This document shows positions 52,255 to 60,441 of a DNA stretch of 64,000 nt, piece by piece. Origin of the DNA: Lebetimonas natsushimae (GTDB lineage: Bacteria > Campylobacterota > Campylobacteria > Campylobacterales > Nautiliaceae). The notes under the pieces are model-generated. The model was not told where the DNA came from and searched no databases. It saw nothing but the letters and a program-made list of their open reading frames with translations. How positions within the stretch are numbered: the stretch's first letter is position 1; each line of letters opens with the position of its first letter. Location of the stretch: NCBI RefSeq assembly GCF_002335445.1, contig NZ_BDME01000002.1, forward strand, positions 62,001 through 126,000. The letters are read 5' to 3'. Made by a program: the position numbers and the translations under genes.

Positions 52255-52401
52255 ATGAATGTTTATTTATTACATGATGTAACATCATTATTAAAAACAT
52301 TTAAATAAATGTTTTACAAAAATATAAATTTTCCTTATAATTACTAAATTAGAAACAGAATAGCTATTAATTTTGCTATACTAACCAAAAAAGGAGATAA
52401 A
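52255..52401 (+). promoter_or_regulatory. nuo operon leader: palindromes and promoter
   Basis: The longest gene-free stretch after 12 kb. It contains the palindrome TTACATGATGTAA (52270-52282) overlapping the stem ATGATG-TAA-CATCAT (52274-52288), and a 10-bp inverted repeat AAAACATTTA/TAAATGTTTT (52294-52315). Two -10 candidates follow: TATAAT (52336-52341) and TGCTATACT (TATACT 52377-52382). The last is an extended -10 that would give a leader of only about a dozen bases. The palindromes may be operator sites or a terminator for the AAA+ gene. Confidence 0.5.
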
Positions 52402-52740
52402 ATGGGTCTTATTTTAACAATAGCCTCCGGTTTAGTGGCAGGTATATTGCTTTTATATTTACTTGGGATAATAATAGCGCCTTTTAATCCGGGTGATATT
52501 AAAAACGACCATTTTGAATGCGGGCTCCCGCCAAGTTCTGAATCCCCGAGTAAAGCCAATTTTAATTATTTTATTTTTGCGATATCTTTTATTGTGTTTG
52601 ATATGGCAGGGCTTTTCTTTTCTTTATTTGTTTTTGCGGATGATAAAGATGCTCTAAACTGGGCTATGGTTTTTGGAATTTTACTGTTTGCAGCTATTAC
52701 AATAAGTATGAAGGAGTACAGAAATGCTAAAAGTTCTTGA
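52402..52740 (+). CDS. nuoA: complex I subunit NuoA
   Basis: A small membrane subunit (112 residues, three hydrophobic helices at about 5-27, 54-76 and 82-104) with the conserved loop KNDHFECGLPPSSESPSKANFNYFIFAISFIVFDMAGLFFSLFV, including the Cys of the switch loop. Presence of NuoA argues for a true complex I rather than a group 4 hydrogenase. The 3' end overlaps nuoB by 17 bases. Confidence 0.95.
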   Translation: MGLILTIASGLVAGILLLYLLGIIIAPFNPGDIKNDHFECGLPPSSESPSKANFNYFIFAISFIVFDMAGLFFSLFVFADDKDALNWAMVFGILLFAAITISMKEYRNAKSS

Positions 52741-53197
52741 TTTTTTTAATTATGCAAGGAGTAAATCTCCCTGGATAGTTCATTTTTGTAGTGGCTGTTG
52801 TTCACTTGAAATGTTAGCTTCTATGGGACCTAGATATGACTGGGAAAGATATGGGTATATTATGACTCCAACTCCAAGACAGGCTGATATTATTTTTATT
52901 ACAGGGCTTGTAAGTAAAAAAATTCTGCCGGCTCTTCTTAGAACTTATGAACAAATGCCAGAACCTAGATATGTCGTTGCAATTGGTGCATGTGCGTTTG
53001 ACGGCGGGCCTTATAACGATTCACCGTCAGTTATAAAAAACATGACAGAAATTTTACCGGCTGATGTATTTGTGGCAGGCTGTCCTCCAAAACCTGAAGC
53101 CATTATTGCCGGTCTTGAAGAGCTTAAAGAAAAAATCAAAAGAGGCGAGCCAAGCGCATCAAGCCAGGGCGGCCTTTGGAAACAAATGAAATTTTAA
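52724..53197 (+). CDS. nuoB: complex I subunit NuoB (N2 cluster)
   Basis: Holds the terminal 4Fe-4S cluster N2. The 157-residue protein has the tandem cysteine pair Cys25-Cys26 in HFCSGCCSLEMLAS, plus the later GACAFDGG and GCPPKPEAI cysteines. An extra Cys22 precedes the pair by three residues, replacing the usual Gly. RQADIIFITGLVSKKILPALLRTYEQMPEPRYVVAIG is typical NuoB. The protein lacks the longer N-terminus of many NuoB. SD AAGGAG at 52711. Confidence 0.94.
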   Translation: MLKVLDFFNYARSKSPWIVHFCSGCCSLEMLASMGPRYDWERYGYIMTPTPRQADIIFITGLVSKKILPALLRTYEQMPEPRYVVAIGACAFDGGPYNDSPSVIKNMTEILPADVFVAGCPPKPEAIIAGLEELKEKIKRGEPSASSQGGLWKQMKF

Positions 53198-53200
53198 GGG

Positions 53201-54856
53201 ATGGCGATGGAGAAAATTAAAGAAATTTTAAATAAATTTGATACAGAATATATAGAAGATTACAAAAAAACATGGGTAAAAGCAAAACTTAAAAATAAAG
53301 AAGATTTATTAAATGTGGTAAAAGATTTAAAACATGAGGGAGTTAAAACCTGCTCAACCGTTTCTCCTACCGATTTTATAGATGAAGACAAAATAGAAAT
53401 AAATTATTTTTTAGAAGATTTAAAAAACAAAAGAAATGTATGGTTAAAAGTTGATATTCCAAGAGATTTAGAACATTGTGAAATTGATTCAATAACTCCT
53501 CTTTTTCCAAGCGCTGATTATCATGAATTGGAAGCATATTCAACTTTTGGGGTAAAATTTAAAGGTCATCCGAATTTAAGATACTTTTTAATTTCTCAGG
53601 ATTATTACGGCAAATTTCCATTTAGAAAAGATTTTGACTGGAAAGAGCATGAAAAGCATTTAATAGAAAATGTAAATGCAATAAGTGAAGATTTTTTTGA
53701 AGATTATGAAGAAAATGAAAAAAAATTAGGTCATAATGGAAGTGAAACAGTATTAAACTGGGGTCCAACTCACCCAGCAAGCGGACCTATCAGACTTAAA
53801 GTTTTTACAAACGGAGAAATTATAGAAAAAATTGAACCGGATATTGGATATGTATGGAGGGCGTTAGAAAATTTAGTTGAGAGGAAAGATTTTATAGGCG
53901 CTATTACAGCAGTCGAGAGAATCTGCTTTATGGATAATCCAAATCCGATGATATGTTATTCTCAGGCTGTTGAAGAGATTGCAGGAAAAGAAATTACTCC
54001 GTTTGCAAAATATATGAGGGTGGTTTTGGGAGAAACAGGAAGAATTGCAAGTCACTTGATTTCCATTGGTGGATTTTTCGGAACAATGGGACTTCAGACA
54101 TTTTTGATGTGGACACTTGACGTCAGAGAATATTTTCTAGACGTTTTAGAAGATTATAGTGGAGCCAGAATTGCAACTGCCTGTGTAGAACCCGGAGGTG
54201 TTAGATACCCACTTAATGATTATAAAGCTTGGTTTGGAGAAATAAATAAAGCGATAGAAAAATGGGAGAGTGTTAAACCTGATATTGAAGATATTTTCTT
54301 AAAAAACCCTCTTATGACTACCAGGGCAAAAGGTCTTGGAATATTTACCAAAGAAGATGTGGAAACATATTATCTTGCAGGTCCTATTGCAAGAGCCAGC
54401 GGATATAAAACAGATGTAAGAATTGATGAACCGTATGCTGCTTACGGTGAACTTGAAATGGATTATGTGATCTGTGACAGCGGTGATACAAGAGACAGGC
54501 TTTATATTATTTATAAAGAAATAAATCAGTCAATTGATTTAATTAAACAGGCTATGAAAAAACTTCAAGAGGGTATTGAAGCTGGAGAGATGGATCCAAC
54601 AAAAGACCATTTAATCAGAATGCCAAAAAGACTTCCAAAAGGTGAAGCGGTTACAAGAGTTGAATGGGCCAGGGGAGAAATGCTTATGCATTTGGTAACA
54701 GAAGAAAAAGCAACAAGTCCATACAGACTTAAATTAAAAGCGCCAAGTGTTAACCATACAATGGTTCTTGATGTGTTACTCAGAGGAAAAACATTATCTG
54801 ACATACCGCTACTTTACGGAAGTATGCATATATGTCAGGGTGATTTAGACAGATAA
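53201..54856 (+). CDS. nuoC: fused complex I subunit NuoCD
   Basis: The 551-residue fusion: NuoC part (about 1-150, SADYHELEAYSTFGVKFKGHPNLRYFLISQDYYGKFPFRKDF) and NuoD part (about 183-551, NWGPTHPASGPIRLKVFTNGEIIEKIEPDIGYVWRALENLVERKDF). Cys242 in VERICFMD and Cys545 in SMHICQGDLDR sit at the first Cys of the two hydrogenase CxxC motifs. The usual quinone-site His and Tyr of NuoD appear changed. AAGGG directly before the ATG at 53201 suggests that the ATG at 53207 may be the true start. Confidence 0.92.
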   Translation: MAMEKIKEILNKFDTEYIEDYKKTWVKAKLKNKEDLLNVVKDLKHEGVKTCSTVSPTDFIDEDKIEINYFLEDLKNKRNVWLKVDIPRDLEHCEIDSITPLFPSADYHELEAYSTFGVKFKGHPNLRYFLISQDYYGKFPFRKDFDWKEHEKHLIENVNAISEDFFEDYEENEKKLGHNGSETVLNWGPTHPASGPIRLKVFTNGEIIEKIEPDIGYVWRALENLVERKDFIGAITAVERICFMDNPNPMICYSQAVEEIAGKEITPFAKYMRVVLGETGRIASHLISIGGFFGTMGLQTFLMWTLDVREYFLDVLEDYSGARIATACVEPGGVRYPLNDYKAWFGEINKAIEKWESVKPDIEDIFLKNPLMTTRAKGLGIFTKEDVETYYLAGPIARASGYKTDVRIDEPYAAYGELEMDYVICDSGDTRDRLYIIYKEINQSIDLIKQAMKKLQEGIEAGEMDPTKDHLIRMPKRLPKGEAVTRVEWARGEMLMHLVTEEKATSPYRLKLKAPSVNHTMVLDVLLRGKTLSDIPLLYGSMHICQGDLDR

Positions 54857-54865
54857 GGAGATAAA

Positions 54866-55837
54866 ATGGGTGTAGGTGAAATTTTATTTTATATTTTAGT
54901 TTTTCCGGGGCTTCTTTTTTTACTTGGTTGGACTTTTTTTGTGTTTTATTTTTCAAGAAAAACATTAGCATACCTTCATAAAAGAGTAGGGCCTCATTAT
55001 AATGGACCTGCAGGTAGTTTGCAGACAGTTTATGATATTTTTAAACTGCTTGTTAAAGAAAATGTAACGCCAAAAAGTGCTGATCCGTATTTATTTAATA
55101 TTATTCCTATTATTACACCTCTTGTGGCTGCACTTCCGGTATATTTGATACCTTGGAGCCCAATGATAAATAACGGTCATGGAATTATTGATACTCAGTA
55201 TGGACTTTTAGGGATTGTTGTATTAATTGGGGTTGAACCGTTTTTATTGTTTTTAACAGGTTTTGGAAGTAATAATAAATATTCATTTCTCGGGGGGATG
55301 AGAATTCTTGCTCAAATGATTTCAATGGAAGCACCGTTTTTTTTAGCGGCATTGTCTCCTGCTATTTTGTTTGGAACTATGAATTTATATGAAATTATGC
55401 AATCAAATACATGGCTTACAACTTTAATTTTATTACCAGGTGCAATTATTTATATAGTTGCGATGCTCGGAGTGCTTGAACAGCCTCCGTTTAATATTCC
55501 AGATGCAGAACAGGAAATTGTATATGGGTTTTATACGGAATATTCCGGCACAAATTATGTTTTGCTTAAATTTGCTGAATTTACAGAAATTTTGGTTGTG
55601 AGTGCAAGTGCGGTTGTGCTGTTTTTCGGCGGATATAAGGGGATCGGTTTTGATAGTTTTTGGTGGTTGTTTTTTAAAATAATTTTAATTGCTATTTTAG
55701 TTGTAGCAATCAGGGCTTCTAACCCGAGACTTAGACTTGATCAGATGCTTAAATTTTGCTGGAGCTGGCTGACACCTATGGCTATATTAAATTTAGTTTG
55801 GGTTACATTTGCAAGAATTTATATATTAGGAGCGTAA
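54866..55837 (+). CDS. nuoH: complex I subunit NuoH
   Basis: The 323-residue membrane subunit that forms the quinone entry site with NuoB and NuoD. It has eight hydrophobic segments, the N-terminal loop KRVGPHYNGPAGSLQTVYDIFKLLVKENVTPKSAD and the conserved acidic loop EQPPFNIPDAEQEIVYGFYTEYSG. The family sequence RTPFDLPEAESELV is here EQPPFNIPDAEQEIV, a little unusual. It follows nuoCD by nine bases; nuoE, F and G would normally lie between. Confidence 0.95.
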   Translation: MGVGEILFYILVFPGLLFLLGWTFFVFYFSRKTLAYLHKRVGPHYNGPAGSLQTVYDIFKLLVKENVTPKSADPYLFNIIPIITPLVAALPVYLIPWSPMINNGHGIIDTQYGLLGIVVLIGVEPFLLFLTGFGSNNKYSFLGGMRILAQMISMEAPFFLAALSPAILFGTMNLYEIMQSNTWLTTLILLPGAIIYIVAMLGVLEQPPFNIPDAEQEIVYGFYTEYSGTNYVLLKFAEFTEILVVSASAVVLFFGGYKGIGFDSFWWLFFKIILIAILVVAIRASNPRLRLDQMLKFCWSWLTPMAILNLVWVTFARIYILGA

Positions 55838-55838
55838 G

Positions 55839-56393
55839 ATGTTGTTTCAAATAAGTGAAAGAATCCTCAGAGTTTTAAAGGCTCTGAAAGAACCAAGGAT
55901 TGCAGTAAAAGACGTAGTAAAAGAACCAGCTCATAAATCTCCTATTTTTAGAGGAAGACACACAGTAAGATATGATATTTGTACAGGATGTGATGCATGT
56001 AATAAAATTTGTCCTGTTGATGCCATTAAAATGAAGCCTTTACCTATTAAAAGGCCAAATAAAGTACCGGAAGTAAATTTAGCTATTTGCATATTTTGCG
56101 GTCTTTGTGAAGATGTGTGTCCTACAAAACCCGAAAAAGCTATTAAACTTGCCGGTGGCGATATAGAAATGGTTACACATGACGGTACTCATGAAACGCT
56201 TGAAAATTTCTGGGTAAGAGTAAATATTCCTGAAGAATGGATAGAACAGAAGAAAAAAGAAGAAGAGGAAAAAGCCAGAAAAAAAGCTGAGATGATGGCT
56301 AAGAAAAAAGCGGAAGCAGAAGCTAAGAAAAAAGCAGAAGAGGAAGCTCAAAAAAAACAAGAGATTAAATCTCCTAAAGGGGAAGAAAAATGA
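55839..56393 (+). CDS. nuoI: complex I subunit NuoI with long Lys/Glu/Ala tail
   Basis: An 8Fe ferredoxin-like subunit carrying clusters N6a/N6b: CTGCDACNKICP (Cys48, 51, 54, 58) and CIFCGLCEDVCP (Cys84, 87, 90, 94). The final 48 residues (about 137-184) are an uninterrupted Lys/Glu/Ala helix (KKKAEAEAKKKAEEEAQKK), resembling a TolA-type helix and absent from standard NuoI. The stop overlaps the nuoJ ATG (ATGA). Confidence 0.94.
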   Translation: MLFQISERILRVLKALKEPRIAVKDVVKEPAHKSPIFRGRHTVRYDICTGCDACNKICPVDAIKMKPLPIKRPNKVPEVNLAICIFCGLCEDVCPTKPEKAIKLAGGDIEMVTHDGTHETLENFWVRVNIPEEWIEQKKKEEEEKARKKAEMMAKKKAEAEAKKKAEEEAQKKQEIKSPKGEEK

Positions 56394-56857
56394 GTATATT
56401 AATTTTGTTTATCGCATTGGTTTTGGCAATTATGAGTTTAACTCAAAAAAACACTGTCGGTGCAGTAATGGCTTTTGTTATGATGATGTTTTTACTGGGA
56501 ATTTATTACATAGGAATGGGTGAAAAACTTCTAGGGCTTTTTCAAATATTTGTCTATACAGGTGGGATTGTTGTATTGACACTTTTTGGTGTAACAGTAA
56601 TAGGTAATAAATTTCCTGATTTTAAAATCAGACCTTGGGCTGTCGCCGTTATTACTTTTGTTATGATAGGTTTAATTATTATTCCATTTTTAATGCCTGA
56701 AATTCCAAGTGCGGGTAAACCTATACCTCTTAAAGACCAAGTAAAAGTATTTACAGATTTTTATGCTGAAATTGCAATTTTTATGGGTGTGGTTGGAGCG
56801 AGTATATTATACGGAAGCATTAGAATGTTACACACTCTAAAACATGAAAAGGAATAA
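56390..56857 (+). CDS. nuoJ: complex I subunit NuoJ
   Basis: A membrane subunit of 155 residues with five hydrophobic helices. The family helix with the pi-bulge is ...LLGLFQIFVYTGGIVVLTLFGVTVIG (about 46-71), where IFVYTGGIVVL matches the conserved (Q)ILVYAGAIMVLFLFVIM of NuoJ. It is coupled to nuoI by ATGA. Confidence 0.93.
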   Translation: MSILILFIALVLAIMSLTQKNTVGAVMAFVMMMFLLGIYYIGMGEKLLGLFQIFVYTGGIVVLTLFGVTVIGNKFPDFKIRPWAVAVITFVMIGLIIIPFLMPEIPSAGKPIPLKDQVKVFTDFYAEIAIFMGVVGASILYGSIRMLHTLKHEKE

Positions 56858-56859
56858 CG

Positions 56860-57168
56860 ATGGTTGGGTTTTATATTGATGCATTTTTTGCTTTAATGCT
56901 TTTTGGTGTAGGTTTATACGGGGTTACCAGTAAAAGTGATTTTTTAAAAATATTTTTTTCACTGGAAATGCTTTTAAATGCTGTAATACTGCTTTTGGCT
57001 AGTGCGGCATTCCATTTCGGACTTACAAGAGGTTTGGCAGTTGCCTATGTAATTATTGTAATTGCAACGCTTGAAGCGGCGGCTGGAATATTGATATTTA
57101 TTCTAAGTTCTAGAATGACAGGTGAAATTATTCCAGATAATTTAGATAAGGCGGTGAAAGATGAATAA
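56860..57168 (+). CDS. nuoK: complex I subunit NuoK
   Basis: A 102-residue subunit with three helices. The conserved acidic residues of the proton path lie in FFSLEMLLNAVILLLASAAF (about 31-50) and VIIVIATLEAAAGILIFILSSR (about 64-85). It overlaps nuoL by eight bases. Confidence 0.95.
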   Translation: MVGFYIDAFFALMLFGVGLYGVTSKSDFLKIFFSLEMLLNAVILLLASAAFHFGLTRGLAVAYVIIVIATLEAAAGILIFILSSRMTGEIIPDNLDKAVKDE

Positions 57169-59011
57169 TGCAGTAAATATTTTATTATACGCTCCGTTTA
57201 TTGGTGCAGTTTTGGCATATATTTTAGGTAAATTAAAACAACCTTTAGCGTTTTGGGTTGCTGAAATTACCGGTGGACTTTTATTTTTGGCAAGTATTGT
57301 AATTTTTGTTACTCATTCGGGCGTTCCTATTGATATTGATTATACATGGATTAGTTATGGGGATTTGAAACTGCCTTTTGGTATTTATATAGACCATCTT
57401 TCAATTGTAATGCTTTTAATTGCAACAGGTCTAGGACTCGCTGATATTCATTTTGCCCACGATTATATGGGTAGTGATCCGGATCAGCCGAGATATTATG
57501 CAAAAGTCCTATTTTTTATTGGTGGTATGATTTTACTTGTTATTACAAAAGATTTAATCGGCGCTTTTGTCGGTTGGGAATTTATGGGGCTTGCAAGTTA
57601 TGCTTTAATCAGTTTCTGGTATTTTAAAAATTCTGCCGCAAATGCGGGTATGCAGGCATTTCTTTATACAAGATTCGGAGATATTTTTATATTGGCAGCT
57701 ATAGGGCTTTTATATTATTATGTCGGAACTGTTAATTTAGTAGAACTAAATCATTTAGCTGATGCAGGTCAGATTAATAAAATTGTTGCATTGGTTGCGG
57801 CTTTGTTTATATTTATGGGAGCTATTGGTAAATCAGGCCAGTTTCCGCTTTATCCTTGGCTTATGAATGCTATGGAGGGTCCTACAACTGTTTCTGCATT
57901 AATTCACGGTGCCACAATGGTTAACAGCGGTATTTATATTGTTGCAAGACTTTTTAATTTTTATGCTTATACAGATGCACTGTATGTAGTTGCAAATGTG
58001 GCAGCACTTTCTGCATTTATAGGTTCAACATCAGCACTTGTCCAAAAAGAGATTAAAAAAATCTTGGCTTATTCAACAATGTCTCACTTATCAATAGCTT
58101 TTGTTGGTCTAGGTGTCGGTAGTCTGGCTGCCGGAATGATTCATTTAGTCAATCATGCTATTTTTAAAGCACTGCTTTTCTTAAGTGCCGGTGCGGTTAT
58201 TTATATTGCACACCATACAAAAGATGCATGGAAACTCGGAGGACTTGTTAAAAAAGCGCCTTATGTTGCTTTGTTTATGGCAATGGGCTCACTTTCACTT
58301 TCAGGTGTTCCTCCATTTAGTGGATTTTTCTCAAAAGAAATGGTAGTTACTGAAGCGTGGCTGCACGGTAATGACTTTACTAAGATTTTTGTAACTATTG
58401 CGGCGTTATTATCAATTGCGTATATTACAAGGCTTTGGATTCTGATTTTCTTAGGAGAGCCGAGAAATGAAGAAATTGCGGGAAGTGTGCATAAACCGAG
58501 TAATTTATGGATAAGACTTCCTCTTGGAATTTTAGCTTTTGTTACTCTTTTGATTTCAATTTGGCAAACTGATATCATTCATTATATTACCGGTGAAGAA
58601 GCGGTAGAAGAACATATCGCCTGGCTTGGTGTATTTATGTTATCTACTATGTTTGTTATTTTCTTAATAGTTGTGGGACTTTATGTAAGAGGGCTTCAGT
58701 TATTGTATAAAATAGGGTCCCATCATTTTATCCAGATAATTCACCAGGTTTTATTTAACGGATATTATGTGGAAGCAATGATTACATGGATTAGTAAAAA
58801 CATAATTGTAAATGCTTTGGCAAAGTCCGCAAGGTGGTTTGATTCAAAAGTAATTGACTATATTGTGGATGCTACTGTACCTACAACTTATCAGGTTTAT
58901 AAATTATTCAGGGTAGGACACAGCGGTAAAATTGGAACATATATGGGACAAATGGTCCTTGGAGTTGCAATTATAGTATTAGCAATCTTAATAATTGTAA
59001 AGGGTCTATAA
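57161..59011 (+). CDS. nuoL: complex I subunit NuoL
   Basis: The distal antiporter-like subunit with the long lateral helix, 616 residues. The core has FVGWEFMGLASYALISFWY (TM5 Glu), KSGQFPLYPWLMNAMEGPTTVSALIHGATMVNSGIYIVARL and the STMSHLSIAFVGLG segment with the lysine path. The C-terminal region (about 480-616) includes the amphipathic helix and the anchoring TM. The last base is shared with the nuoM start (taATGg). Confidence 0.96.
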   Translation: MNNAVNILLYAPFIGAVLAYILGKLKQPLAFWVAEITGGLLFLASIVIFVTHSGVPIDIDYTWISYGDLKLPFGIYIDHLSIVMLLIATGLGLADIHFAHDYMGSDPDQPRYYAKVLFFIGGMILLVITKDLIGAFVGWEFMGLASYALISFWYFKNSAANAGMQAFLYTRFGDIFILAAIGLLYYYVGTVNLVELNHLADAGQINKIVALVAALFIFMGAIGKSGQFPLYPWLMNAMEGPTTVSALIHGATMVNSGIYIVARLFNFYAYTDALYVVANVAALSAFIGSTSALVQKEIKKILAYSTMSHLSIAFVGLGVGSLAAGMIHLVNHAIFKALLFLSAGAVIYIAHHTKDAWKLGGLVKKAPYVALFMAMGSLSLSGVPPFSGFFSKEMVVTEAWLHGNDFTKIFVTIAALLSIAYITRLWILIFLGEPRNEEIAGSVHKPSNLWIRLPLGILAFVTLLISIWQTDIIHYITGEEAVEEHIAWLGVFMLSTMFVIFLIVVGLYVRGLQLLYKIGSHHFIQIIHQVLFNGYYVEAMITWISKNIIVNALAKSARWFDSKVIDYIVDATVPTTYQVYKLFRVGHSGKIGTYMGQMVLGVAIIVLAILIIVKGL

Positions 59012-60441
59012 TGGTAGCAGTAGATATTATTTTCGCACCGATATTTTTATCGGTTCTGGTTTACTATTTGACAAAAAATGCACAGGAATATACAAAATAT
59101 ATCGCACTTGCATGGTTTGTTGTTGAATTTATTATTGCATTTAGCTGGTATAAAAGTCTGCCTCAGGTTGGGTTTTTAGAACTTGGTAATTATTTAAGTG
59201 TTCCTCAGTTTGGATTTGATTTAACTTTAAGAATTGATGCCTTGAGCGTTGCAATGCTTCTTTTGACATCAGCTCTTTTAATACTGGTTGTATTTACTTC
59301 CTGGGAAGAAAAAAATCAGGCTGCTTATTTTAGTTTGTTAATTGCATTTAGCGGACCTATTTTTGGTGTTTTTATGACAACCAACGTTTTATGGTTTTTT
59401 ATCTTTTGGGAATTGACTCTAGTTCCTATGTATTTTCTTGTAGGTATTTGGGGAAGTGAAAAAAGAATTTATGCAGCGGTTAAGTTTTTCCTATTTACCC
59501 ATGTTTTTGCAATGTTTATGTTTATAGGATTTTTCTTACTGTTTAAAGAAACAGGTTATTGGGATTTAACTTTAATTAAAGAAGCGGCTTTAACCACCCC
59601 TGCACTTATCTGGTGGCTGATGTTTTTGGGTTTTGCTGCAAAACTTCCTGTATTTCCATTTCATACATGGCTTCCTGTTGCACACGTAGAGGCGCCAAGT
59701 TCCATTTCTGTATTACTTGCAGGTGTACTTCTTAAAATGGGGGCTTACGGACTTATAAGATTTACAGTTGAACTTATGCCAGAAACTACTGCTCATTTTG
59801 CAATTTATATGGTAATTATCGGTTTGGCTACAACTCTTTTTGCCGGAATGCTTGCTATTTATGAAAGACATATAAAAAGAATGGTTGCATATTCTTCCAT
59901 TTCACATATGGGGCTTGTAGTGGTTGCAATTTCCACTATGACATATGACGGTCTGAGTGCGGCACTTTATGAAATGATAGGACACGCTCTTGTTATTTCA
60001 CCACTGTTTTTAATTGCGGGATGGCTGCATCATAAAACACATACATGGTATATGGATGAGATGGGCGGAATTATGAAATATGCACCATATGCAAGTGCTA
60101 TATTTATTTTAGCAGGTATGGCGGCTTTAGGCTTACCAGGAACTATGGGATTTGTGGGAGAACTTACAATTATAGTTTCATCAATTAAAGCATACGGCTG
60201 GTGGATAGCTGTTATTGCACTTGGTAGTTTAATCAGTGCCGGTTATATTATTTGGGCTGTCAGACGTGCAATTCACGGAGAGGCTAGTGAAATTGTCTTA
60301 AAATCTAATTTTAAAATGAGTTTTGCAGAAAAATTTGCTTTGGCTATTTTTGCTGTTTTAATTATATATTTTGGGGTTCAACCTCAAGCAATATTTGATT
60401 TAGCAAATCAAGCATTTGCAATGTTTGGAGGTATGCAATGA
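59011..60441 (+). CDS. nuoM: complex I subunit NuoM
   Basis: The 476-residue antiporter-like subunit with WFFIFWELTLVPMYFLVGIWG (TM5 Glu), KLPVFPFHTWLPVAHVEAPSSISVLLAGVLLKMGAYGLIRF and KRMVAYSSISHMGLVVVAIST. All match NuoM. The stop overlaps nuoN in an ATGA arrangement. Confidence 0.96.
   Translation: MVAVDIIFAPIFLSVLVYYLTKNAQEYTKYIALAWFVVEFIIAFSWYKSLPQVGFLELGNYLSVPQFGFDLTLRIDALSVAMLLLTSALLILVVFTSWEEKNQAAYFSLLIAFSGPIFGVFMTTNVLWFFIFWELTLVPMYFLVGIWGSEKRIYAAVKFFLFTHVFAMFMFIGFFLLFKETGYWDLTLIKEAALTTPALIWWLMFLGFAAKLPVFPFHTWLPVAHVEAPSSISVLLAGVLLKMGAYGLIRFTVELMPETTAHFAIYMVIIGLATTLFAGMLAIYERHIKRMVAYSSISHMGLVVVAISTMTYDGLSAALYEMIGHALVISPLFLIAGWLHHKTHTWYMDEMGGIMKYAPYASAIFILAGMAALGLPGTMGFVGELTIIVSSIKAYGWWIAVIALGSLISAGYIIWAVRRAIHGEASEIVLKSNFKMSFAEKFALAIFAVLIIYFGVQPQAIFDLANQAFAMFGGMQ

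Noticed and set aside
56079-56360. Open frame antisense to the nuoI tail
   Set aside because: It is almost pure Phe/Ser/Leu, as expected opposite a Lys/Glu/Ala repeat; no initiation signal.
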